Below, piece by piece: positions 1 through 9,457 of a stretch of 64,000 bases of DNA. How positions within the stretch are numbered: the stretch's first letter is position 1; every line of letters starts with the position of its first letter. The DNA comes from Phycomyces blakesleeanus NRRL 1555(-) (lineage: Eukaryota > Mucoromycota > Mucoromycetes > Mucorales > Phycomycetaceae). The stretch is taken from NCBI RefSeq assembly GCF_001638985.1, contig NW_017265156.1:310001-374000 (forward strand). The letters run 5' to 3'. A model generated the notes under the pieces. The model was not told where the DNA came from. It did no database searches and was given only the letters and a program-made list of their open reading frames with translations. A program made the translations under genes and the position numbers.

Positions 1-429
1 TTGGGTGATATCGTTGATGATCTTTCCCCCTCTTCGTCGTCGTCTTCCAGCGAGCCTGCTCCATCTTCTGACAACAGCCAGCCAAAGAAGCGTGGTATCT
101 TCCTCGACATTTTGAATGATCTCGTTGACGATCTTTCACCCTCTTCTTCTTCGTCTTCCAGCGAGCCTGCCCCATCTTCTGACAACAGCCAGCCAAAGAA
201 GCGTGGTATCTTCCTCGACATTTTGGGTGATATCGTTGACGATCTTTCCCCCTCTTCGTCGTCGTCTTCCAGCGAGCCTGCTCCATCTTCTGACAACAGC
301 CAGCCAAAGAAGCGTGGTATCTTCCTCGATGTTTTGGAAGATCTTGTTGACGACCTTTCTCCTTCGTCCTCATCTTCATCTGATTCCAGCGAGCCTTCCT
401 CTTCCGAAGGTGGCCTTTTGAAGAAGCGT
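1..429 (+). repeat. 111-bp tandem coding repeat in the polyprotein gene
   Basis: Copies of a 111-bp unit encode the GIF-type segments. The KKR codons end at 93, 204 and 315, exactly 111 bp apart, and a fourth diverged copy of 114 bp ends at 429. Silent and conservative changes are few (Asn/Gly/Glu at one position, Ile/Val at another), which suggests recent duplication or gene conversion. Confidence 0.9.
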
Positions 430-1551
430 GATGCCCTCGAAGATTTCCTCCGCGAGTTCTTCAGTGATATCGATTTCGACTTCCCCACAGAAAGTGCTTC
501 ATCCTCAAGCGATGAGAGCGCCGCTCCAACTGACGATAGCGCTTCTGCTCCTGCCGACGACAGTGCTCCTCCTCCTCCTCCTACCGATGACAGTGTTCCT
601 CCCCCTGCTGATGACAGTGTTCCTCCCCCTGCCGATGACAGTGTTCCTCCCCCTGCCGATGACAGTGTTCCTCCTCCAGCCGATGACAGTGCCCCTGCCG
701 CTGCTCCAGCTCTTAATAAGCGTGGTATTATCATTAACTTCTTGGATGAGCTCTTTGGTGAGGCCGCTCCCGAGGCTTCTGTCTCCGCCAGCGCATCAGC
801 ATATTCTGTTGACAATGCTCGCTTTGAAAAGCGTGATTTCTTCATGGATGCTTTGGATGATATCATTAACGATGTCTTGCCAATTCCTTTGTCTTCTTCT
901 GCTTCCGAGTCTGAGTCTGCTTCTCCAGCTTCCGCATCTCCAGCTTCCGCATCTGCTTACTATGCCGATGCCGTATACAAGCGTGATCTTTTTGAGCTTA
1001 TCGAAGATCTCTTTGAGGACGATTCTTCATCCTCCCAGTCCGAGTCTGCTTCTGCCTCTGAGCCTGAATCATCCGCCTCCGCATATGCTTACCCTGCTGA
1101 GGCCTATTACAAGCGTGAAATCATTGGTGACTTGATTGATGCTGTCACTGACGATAAGCCTTCAGATTCCTCTGAGGATGAGGAAGCCGATACCGAAGAG
1201 GCCCAGCCTGCTGAGGAAGACAACAGTGCTCCTGCTGAGGAAGAGGAGAGTGAAGCCCCTGCTGACTCTGCTTCAGAGTCTGCCTCCTCCCCTGCTACTG
1301 AGGCCTCCGAGGCCTTCGTCGACTATGGTGTTATGGAGGAGTCATACCAGGACAATTTGGACGCCCAAATGATGGCTGAGGATGTTGCTTATCTTGATAC
1401 CCTTCCCTCTATGAACTTTGAGAAGCGCGCCCATCACAACATGAACAGAATGGCTTCTGCTTCCGCCTCCGCTTCTGTTGCCTCTTTTGCCAGCGCTGCT
1501 TACGCTGACTCTGATGTGTACATGGAGGCTCTGGAGCGTATGAACTTTTAA
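1..1551 (+). CDS. Kexin-processed repeat polyprotein (KEP-like), 5'-truncated
   Basis: This is an uninterrupted frame of 516 residues that enters from the left edge, so the true start and any signal peptide lie outside the window. Nine Lys-Arg sites, whose Arg fall at residues 31, 68, 105, 143, 241, 278, 328, 372 and 476, cut it into segments. Almost every segment opens with a short amphipathic acidic helix-like block such as GIFLDILNDLVDDL, DALEDFLREFF, GIIINFLDELFG, DFFMDALDDIIND or DLFELIEDLFED. A Ser/Ala/Pro/Asp-rich tail follows and ends in KR. The first three segments are near-identical 37-residue (111-bp) tandem repeats; the fifth has inner 8-residue DDSVPPPA repeats. The known comparison is fungal precursors cut by Kex2 in the Golgi (pheromones, Ece1-type, repellent-type and RiPP precursors). 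Secretion and peptide release are inferred. No sequence family is recognised and peptide function is unknown. The final segment (from residue 477) is Ala/Ser-rich with no helix block. Confidence 0.8.
   Translation: MGDIVDDLSPSSSSSSSEPAPSSDNSQPKKRGIFLDILNDLVDDLSPSSSSSSSEPAPSSDNSQPKKRGIFLDILGDIVDDLSPSSSSSSSEPAPSSDNSQPKKRGIFLDVLEDLVDDLSPSSSSSSDSSEPSSSEGGLLKKRDALEDFLREFFSDIDFDFPTESASSSSDESAAPTDDSASAPADDSAPPPPPTDDSVPPPADDSVPPPADDSVPPPADDSVPPPADDSAPAAAPALNKRGIIINFLDELFGEAAPEASVSASASAYSVDNARFEKRDFFMDALDDIINDVLPIPLSSSASESESASPASASPASASAYYADAVYKRDLFELIEDLFEDDSSSSQSESASASEPESSASAYAYPAEAYYKREIIGDLIDAVTDDKPSDSSEDEEADTEEAQPAEEDNSAPAEEEESEAPADSASESASSPATEASEAFVDYGVMEESYQDNLDAQMMAEDVAYLDTLPSMNFEKRAHHNMNRMASASASASVASFASAAYADSDVYMEALERMNF
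575..705 (+). repeat. 24-bp tandem repeat (DDSVPPPA)
   Basis: About five copies of a 24-bp unit encode the octapeptide DDSVPPPA inside the fifth segment of the polyprotein. Reading frame is kept throughout. It makes a Pro/Asp-rich spacer between the DALEDFLREFF block and the next KR. Confidence 0.85.
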
Positions 1552-1681
1552 GTTCAAGCTTATATTACTTATCTAATTAAAAATTCGAATATTCCCTTGT
1601 TGCACCTTACTTGTTTTACATTGCACATATAATAAAATTGCTTTTTCTGAAAATATATCTCTTTAACTCTTATTGTTTTGC

Positions 1682-1719
<38 letters not shown>

Positions 1720-1984
1720 TTAAAAAAAGTATATGATTAAGTTTATTATCGTTTTTAAAAGCTGCCTATTTGAGAAACAAGATGTTCTATAAACCACATC
1801 TTGTACGCACATATCAATATATATAAACACACACGCACACGCACACACACACATGTATATATATCGATGCGTCTCTTATACGGGTTTAAGCTTTTGTATT
1901 TGTGTATATACATTACCGAGAAGTATGGATGTTAAATACTAATTTTTAATGATGCAAGAAAGGAGTTGGAAGAGATGGATTGGA
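1552..1984. other. Intergenic spacer between convergent genes
   Basis: AT-rich 433 bp between two convergent stop codons. It holds a likely poly(A) signal AATAAA at 1631-1636 for the polyprotein gene, an (ATT)n run at about 1682-1720 and a CA-rich stretch near 1828-1850. No coding potential was seen. Confidence 0.7.
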
Positions 1985-4360
1985 TTAAGATCTTGGTCGG
2001 CGTTCTTTTTTGTTTGATGCTTTTGCTTTTGGTTTGAATGACATTTCCATGCCACCCATTGCAGTACGAGACATCTTGTGACCCTCGACCTTGTGTTTGG
2101 ATTCATTTGATTTTAACCGGGTACCAAATGATTTGCGAGCATCACCTCTGCCAGAAGCACGACCAGTCTCACCTCCCATACGCATCTCAGGTCCACGGCG
2201 TGCGGTTTTGAATTTCTTGTCTGTAACATTACGGACTGTGGTCTGAGGCTTCTTCTTGTCACGCATGAATAAACCACGCTCTTTACGGATTTTGCCGACA
2301 ATATCATCTTCACTATCGCTATCACCATCCAATCGATCGCTATCTGAATCGTCGACATGGGTGTTTCTTGATGGTACGTCTTCCATTTCATCATCTTCGT
2401 CCTCAGAGTCAGCAACAGCTTTCTTCTACAGAAAGGAGTAAGGTAAGTAATCTTACAAAATTTGAATTTTAAATATTCACTTACAGGAGCAGAAGGATGA
2501 AGCAGCTGATATTCTTTAGATGCTTCGTCAACCTGGAAATCAGGATCAGCAAAGAGTTCTGAGAAACGGTTGTCATCCAAAACGGTCTCCTTCTCCTTCT
2601 TCTTGTTCTTCTTGTTGCCTTCTTCACGCAGTTTCTTGGCAAGATTTTTATTAACAGATGGCAATTTGTTGTTGGCTCTGATACGCGAACCACGCTCTTT
2701 CTCCAACTTCTCGCGGACAGCACGTTCCTTGAAATCGTCGTATGCAAATGGGTTTGCAATCAATCTGGCCTAAGTAGAAGAGAAGATAAAAGAATATTAA
2801 ACATTATGCTTTCAACCATACACGTAAAATAACAATATCCTCGTTCAAGATTTTGATTTCATTTACCTTTTCGTATAATCTCAAATCGACGAAGAAACCG
2901 TGCATATAAGCCTTGAGAACATTTGTACCCATAAGGTGCTCGAGACCGAGTGCTGCCAACTCTTTGCGGGTGACAAACTTGTACTCGTCGTAAACATCTC
3001 TGTTGGGGTTTTCTTCCATCTCTTCTGTGATGTTGTCGAGGAACGAAGCCCATCGAGGGGCAGGGCCAAGTTCAGGAATATAATAAGCACCCATCTGTAC
3101 ACCTTCCTGGGCTGTAAAGATCATTCCACTATTTTCTACCACACACACATCGTTGATATCTGTTTCTGGCTCAATCGAAGTAAAGTGCTTTCCGTTGGTA
3201 CGATCCCAAATCTTAATAATCTTGCAATCGGACACAATAACCTTGTCATTGCCATTGTCGATATCTCCAGAACCTGCGCCACCGTCATGGAAATTGATTG
3301 TCTTGATGGGAAATCCATATTGGTGATCCTTCATCATAAACGGTACACTAGCACGCAAATCATACAACAAAGTGTGGCCAGTCGAAGTACCCAAACCCAT
3401 AGTAAGACCATCATTACGGAATTTGAGTGCAGAGATTTCGAGGTTTGACTCAGTACCAAAGGTGGTGGGCACCTGAGGCTGAGACAAAAGTCCAACACGC
3501 GAACGTGAACGAGGATCCCAGAACTCTACAGTACCATTGGCAGTACCGAAACCGAACAACTGATGAGCAGGGTTGATTTCCACACAGTTGACACCCAATG
3601 TAGCGTCGGTTATAATAGGGTTCATGAAACGTCCCTGATCTAAGTTGAGTCTGTATACTTCGGTACCAGATGCACCAAGCATCAAATCACACGAAGGGTA
3701 ATGGTATGCGAGATCACGGCCGAATTTAGGAATGCGTGTACGATAATGAATTCCACCTTGGGTATGCAGTTCAACTGAGCGATCGTTTTGTAAGAGTGCG
3801 ACCTTTGTCCAGTCATCGGAAAGAATCTAAAGTAGAATTGACACTTGTAGGTAAGAGGTTTGCCTTATATATATATATATATATATTTCATTGCGTATTA
3901 TAAAGGTATGCCTAAGAAACCGAGAAATGTGTAAGAGAAAGTTCTCTTACCTCAAAGTTTACTGTCTCTGCATCCATATGACGTTCGAACTTGATCGAAA
4001 CCTCTGCAAACTCAAATACTCTCATTTGAGGTTTATAAACACCGGTAGCCATGGCGAATTTTCCATCGCGGGTAGTTTTGATGCGATTAGAAGCTTCAGG
4101 AAATTCGAAATCCTGAATCAAATCGACACGAGTACGATATTCTGTTGATTAAAGGACATTAATTAATACAATGTTGAATTTTAATCTTTTTTCTTTTTTC
4201 TTTTTCTTTTAGTTTTTTTTGTAAATGTTGACTTGCCGAAATCTTTCTTCAAGGCTTTCTTTTGGTTTCGTGCAAGCCAGTCTGGTACGGATCGGGATCC
4301 GATTCCACCAGAGACGGTGTAGACCTTGACATTATTGGCACTGGTAACTGGCAAGACCAT
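1985..4360 (-). CDS. ENP2: Nucleolar WD40 protein Enp2/NOL10
   Basis: Small-subunit (18S) ribosome-biogenesis factor of the nucleolus. The model has five exons: 4360-4237, 4141-3951, 3826-2867, 2769-2485 and 2425-1985, giving 666 residues, close to the usual family length. The start MVLPVTSANNVKVYTVSGG is the conserved Enp2 N-terminus, so the frame opening at 4485 was rejected. WD-type blades run through about residue 420, including EYRTRVDLIQDFEFP, TGVYKPQMRVFEF and RIPKFGRD. The family marker NPFAYDDF follows, then the NUC153-type block DNRFSELFADPDFQVDE, then a lysine-rich tail. Intron 1 must use a GC donor (GCAAGT at 4236-4231) to join F-E-Y in frame. The protein is complete with no broken residue. 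Identification is by recognised conserved blocks. Confidence 0.95.
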
Positions 4361-4909
4361 GATGGATGCAAATTGCCTTTCTTCGATGGAGTCAAAGCGA
4401 ACGTTGAGTATTCAAAAGCTTCATGAGCGCCACTTGGATAGAAAAGAAAAGCAGTCCGAGAAATCGGGATTGAATCTTTCTCCATGAATTAACTGTCTCC
4501 TTTAATGGAAAGTGTAAAAATGCATAAATACAAAAGGTTTAAATAATATATTTTTGAGGAAGAATGTATATTTGTAACTATGGATATGAGAGTATGGATA
4601 CAATTTGCAAAAAAAAATAACTGATAGCTGAATCTTCCTATAATTATTTTTCCATTGATTTTAACTTTATCTTATGATATTATGATAGAGAATTCAGCTT
4701 TATTTGACTTTTTTTTCTGTCTCTCTTTCTCTTTTAAAAAATGAAATAAAAGAAGAATATATATTTTATGCATTTGTAATAAACTCATTTTATATTGAAT
4801 ACGACGAGTAAATTATCTAACCGCCCCTATGTTTAGGAATTAACATGACTTCTTTATAATGAAAAAAAAAACTTCTGTTTCTCCTCTTTAGACAACATAG
4901 AAGTTTCTC

Positions 4910-5677
4910 CTATGCAGAGGAACGGGATTTGGACAGCTCCTCAGAACTAAGGGTACGGAAAGATACAAGTTTAGGAACCTGGCCAGTCAGCATTGCCTTG
5001 GCCATATCAAAAGCCTCGGATCCTTCTTCCACATCCTTAATGGAATAGCTCACTGTGTCTGCCTTGACATGAATAAGATTAATACGAGGATCATCTGGAC
5101 CGCTGTCATGAACTCCATCTCCAAGATCGCCATACCAAATCTATAAAGCAAATAGACAAAGTTAAATTAATACGGTTTGCGACACAATCCAGATTCGTTC
5201 TTTTCTGTTCATTTAATTACCTTTAGTTCAGGTCGGTAGAGCTCTTTTATTTTCGATCTATCAGTGACATGTGTGGCGTGCCCAGCAATACTGATCCATT
5301 CCATGGTAGATTGCTTAACATAGGAAATATTGACACTTGGATTCTTTTTGATTTCTTCGAATTTCTTGCTTACGACATTGGCAAAGAACCATATGTCAGC
5401 AGGAGTATCACTACTTTGAGGCTAAAAAAAAGGTGCGTGTGTTTGATGGTTAGAATACGCGTCAAATCAAATTTAGTTGGTAGCCTACCTTGCAAGCATG
5501 CATTGCACGACTGACAAGTGCACCAGAATCGACAGTGTGTGTGGTTAGCATGCAGACATTCATGTCTTTTGTAAGCATGTAGAGATCCTCGATTTTCTTT
5601 TGAGTGCTTGTGGTCAAGTCTCTACATCTGGTCATGATAGGATCAAGGTCCACATTGGAAGAGGTTTTAGAGGACAT
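4910..5677 (-). CDS. PNPOx-fold FMN-binding protein (general stress protein 26 / Bli-3 type)
   Basis: Three exons (5677-5489, 5421-5221, 5140-4910) give 206 residues with all junctions in phase 0. Recognisable blocks are LVSRAMHACKPQ, DIWFFANVVSKKFEEIKKNP, VNISYVKQSTMEWISIAGHA and IWYGDLGDG, the order seen in the pyridoxamine 5'-phosphate oxidase-like split-barrel family that includes the blue-light-inducible Bli-3 proteins. Members bind FMN or related flavins; the substrate is not known. No signal peptide or membrane segment is seen, so cytosolic location is inferred. The next gene leftward is ENP2, about 550 bp away on the same strand, and they are separate transcripts. The start at 5677 is the first ATG of the conserved frame. 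Confidence 0.85.
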
Positions 5678-6351
5678 GATATTTCAAGAAAAGAAGCAAT
5701 GAAAAGGATGAGCAGAGCAAGAATTGAAAGGCTTTCTAGATTGAACAATTTATAGTGGAATTAATAGGTTAGTAATTGCCTAAGGATTGTAAGGGATTGT
5801 GCTGTAAGGAATTACAATACTCCTTCTACGAATGTCAAACGATCAGATTTCAAGATTCACACCCCTTCTTCCAACTGCGTAGTAAATATATCGGTATAAT
5901 AACCGATGGGAATGCATTGCCACGTAATATACTTTAAGAGGCTCACTTAAGCTACCTCTTCTTTTTATAGATTTATATATATATATATCTATGTATTATG
6001 TTTACTATTCATAGACGTCGTAGAACTAAGGGGATAAAGAACACTAATGAACGTACTAGTGCCTTTTATGACTCCCCTTTTTCTCATCAACTTAAACGTG
6101 TAAAAGATTGTTTTTTTTGGTGTTTAAAATAAGTGTTTAATATTGTACAAGGATTTACAAGGTAGGGAGAGGAAGAAGAATTAATACAAACAATTGAAGG
6201 ATTGCTTTAGAGTAATATATAAATTTAACGGGTAGGGTTTGAAGGAGAATGTGTGAGTTGGACTGGATCGGATCGGATTGGACTGGACTGGACTGAATTG
6301 GATTGGATTTGATTGGATTTGATCGGTTTGAAGAGTATAGATTTATGTTGT
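5678..6351. other. Spacer with 5-bp degenerate repeats
   Basis: 674 bp between two minus-strand genes. It includes the probable promoter of the PNPOx-fold gene and the 3' UTR of the NDUFA4-like gene. A degenerate GGATT/GGACT repeat tract lies at about 6262-6330. No gene seen. Confidence 0.6.
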
Positions 6352-6680
6352 CTAAAATCTGGGGCGTTCATAGCGGCCAGTGTATTTTTGGTTCAGGGCA
6401 TAAAGCTTAACTTGTTCTCCCTCCTGTAAGAAATTAAATTGAAACATAATTAGAGATTGTTATAAGAACTTGTTTTTTTTTAAAAAAAGAAAAATATGTT
6501 TACCTTCACATCTTGCCATGGAGAGGCATTGGTCTTGTGATCCCAAACGACATCGGGAGCTCTAGCCTGGTGAACGGCCATGAAACCAGCACCACCCAAA
6601 GCGATGCCCATGATACCAAAGAGAGGGAAAATTTCGGGTTTGCTACCTGAGAGCTTGAGGAACTTTTGGAGGGCAGACAT
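6352..6680 (-). CDS. NDUFA4/MLRQ-like respiratory chain subunit
   Basis: Two exons (6680-6504, 6423-6352) encode 82 residues, the usual size of the B12D/MLRQ (NDUFA4) family of inner-membrane respiratory subunits. One membrane segment is visible at about residues 15-38 (FPLFGIMGIALGGAGFMAVH). It is followed by the family signature ARAPDVVWDHKTNASPW and a C-terminal KLYALNQKY...ERPRF. In animals this family was first assigned to complex I and later to complex IV; which holds in this fungus cannot be seen. The joint is phase 0 (VK-EGEQ). Expression with other respiratory genes is suggested by a CCAAT cluster upstream. Confidence 0.88.
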
Positions 6681-9457
6681 ATTGATGGTTGTTGGTTGTT
6701 TTGATAGGATTTGAATAATGATTTTCGAATATCTCATAAACCCTCTCTTTATATACTACTCTGATCATATCCATTCATTATTCCCATGACAGGTCGTACG
6801 ACAAATTTTGAGCTTCCAATACGTCTTTGACAAAAAAAATCATTCAATATTTTGGAAATCACTCTCTGTGTTTTTTGCACACCAAATAATCGATTTTGAT
6901 TGGGCGGGCTATTGGCGTGATATCGAGGAGAGGTTGGAGTGAATTGGCCACACGGAATATTTAGGCTATGTACCTGAAATTGGATTGGTTGATTTCCACT
7001 CACCGCTCGATTGGACGAAAACGAGAGTCGGTCATAATTCTTCCGTTTAAGAAAATAGCCTGAGGGCGTGGCGTGATGCATTTGTTTTCTGTTAGATTCG
7101 GTTATTTGGTTGATTGTCACTTCTATTTGAGTGCACAGAGCATGCAAATATTATTGAAATCCTAATATTGATAAGATTTTTTCACCCAGGGTCGAGCTGT
7201 AGAATTGGCCAAAAATCGAAAGAGCTGACAAAACAATCCATACAAAAAAAAGGTTAATAAAAGTAAGGTGTGTAAGGAATAGTTTATTTCTTATTAGAAT
7301 ACAAATATTATAAAGCCAATGTTTATATACTGGATAAAATATCTGATAAAATATATTTCCCAGGGATTCTTGAGCCATTTCTTAGATAATTTATTGATCT
7401 GTCCAAAAAGAAAGACTTTATGGCTCATGATATATAATTTTGATACATCTTTATCATAATAATTCAAATTCTTATTATTGTATCAATTACTGATATTTCA
7501 GCCTTTTTTGCCATAATATATACATACTACTTGTTTCTTTCTTTGTCTATTCTCTCAAGCTTGATGAATTGTTATCTATAGCCGACCATGATTATGGGAT
7601 GATTTTTTCTTTCTTTCCCAAATTTAGGTATTAATGGATCACACCGATTTTCAAGTGTTTAATTTTTTCTTTTGCTTATTGGGATGTATAGTGAGCTGTG
7701 GTGTATGTAGCCCAAGATTGGGAATATCTAAACTCTTCCTTTATGTAAAATACTGTGAACACATGTGGGTGTATTTATTTTTAGTTGATCAGTTCTGGCC
7801 AAATACTACAAGCCAAATAACCAAGAACACGCACACGCACACAATATATATATACTAACGATCTCAGCTAGTATTAATAATAAAAAATAAAGAATAAAGG
7901 ATTGTACAAACTGTTAGACAATAGCCTCAATTAAACCGTTCAACTATCCCCATCTTGCTCAAGTTCCGGCTTATCTTAACAGTGTCTCGACCTTTCAGAA
8001 CACAATCCTTTAATAATCACAAAAGCCCAAATGTATATATATATATATATATAAACATGGTTTTGTTAAATGTGTCTTTAATTATATTATATTAGTTTTA
8101 TCAGCCATATATAGCGGGTATCTATTGTATCCAATAATAATTAAAATATTTAAAGTCAAGACAAGAAATAAAACTGATCCGGGGAACTTGCACACAGCAT
8201 ACAGTGCAGATATAGTGCACGTACAGTACAGTACAGTACAAATACCGTGCACAATATTTGACAGGCTTGTAAATTTTGTTTTATTGTATTTTATTGTATT
8301 TTTGCTTCTAATTTAATCTCTAAATATTATTATCTTTTATCTCTTTAAATGGCGCCTTTATTCCTGTTATTTTAACAGCCTGCACTTCCAAGTATAAGCA
8401 ACCAATACTACAGCTACCACCATCACTACTATAAATCTTAACTATTTTGTCTTATTTGCCTATACATGTAAAATTGTGTAAAAAAAAAGAATATACCTAT
8501 TGTAAGAAATAAACTCTGTTCCATGCTAATATATATATATATATATATATAGGGGCTTATATAACTGTATTAGGTAATTAATAATAGCCTCTAATTTGGT
8601 GCTTGGCGCTCAACTCCAACTTCAACAACAACAGCAAAAATAACAGAAGAGTATAAAGCCTTTGACCTTTGTCTTTTTTCTTTCTTTTTGAGATTTGAGT
8701 CTACTAGAACGTTTGGAAATCATGCTCTCTTTCTTTAGATTCGATTTACAACAATGAATATATCGCAATGTTATTGTTTGTGCTTTTGTTTACGATCCAA
8801 ACAATACTTGGACAGCTATGTTGCCCCTGATTATTGTTACACGATGAATCCTTGCCACAAAGGAGTGCGATCCAGTAATAAGGCAAAATAATAATAATAA
8901 TAAAAAATCAAAGAGTATATTACAGTTATTTGGTTAACCGATACTGTGGAATGTATTGTCTGTGTGAGTGTATGCAGTACTGGCTAGCTTTATCTTACTG
9001 GTCAAGACCAATAAGCCTAATTTTTTGGGTTTTGTGTTCAAGAACCAAAGAGCATCAGAGGAGGCTTCAATTTGTGTGACATCTTTTTTTTTTGGTGATC
9101 GGCAATGTCATAAAAGTACCTAAAATGGATTGTTCTCTATCTGTCTACATTTTACTTGGTGGTTGTATTTTGCTTATAGATGAAAACCATAAGCTTGTTC
9201 GGGAATAGCCACAGGTAATTTTCGGAGATACGAGCCAAACGCTAAAGAATACTGTTTTGCCTTTTACCTTTATATATATATACATATGATGTGTGCTTTT
9301 GTAATTATATTTATATAATTTTAGGGGGAGTACATTCTACGTTATTTCTTGCCATTAAGTCCTCTCTCCTTTTTCATTTCTCTTCTTCTCTTTGTTTTTC
9401 ACATCTTCGTATTTTCTTTTTCTTTTGAAGCTATATATATATATATATTCAAGGTAT
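6681..9457. other. Gene-poor spacer
   Basis: About 2.8 kb between divergent genes. It contains the CCAAT cluster at 6899-7014, (AT)n runs near 8035-8052 and 8530-8550, and a small dyad around 8215-8251 (GTGCACG ... CGTGCAC) enclosing four GTACA units. Open frames here (for example 6749-7147 minus and 7634-7858 plus) have no family resemblance and biased composition. No gene can be supported. Confidence 0.6.
6899..7014 (-). promoter_or_regulatory. CCAAT-box cluster upstream of the NDUFA4-like gene
   Basis: Six ATTGG motifs (CCAAT on the minus strand) start at 6899, 6911, 6943, 6979, 6984 and 7010. They lie about 220-335 bp upstream of the minus-strand ATG at 6680. CCAAT is the binding core of the fungal HAP/CBC complex, which controls many nuclear respiratory genes. 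Its use here is inferred from motif density and position only. Confidence 0.45.

Noticed and set aside
4249..4485. Upstream open frame that could extend ENP2 at the N-terminus
   Set aside because: It is in another frame. The conserved Enp2 start lies at 4360 in the correct frame.
6749..7147. 132-codon minus-strand open frame upstream of the NDUFA4-like gene
   Set aside because: No family match, mixed composition, overlaps the CCAAT cluster and has no splice partners; treated as promoter region.
9392..9457. Upstream in-frame extension of the LtrA-like protein
   Set aside because: The extra residues come from a poly-pyrimidine and (AT)n leader with no conservation; the ATG at 9458 was used.
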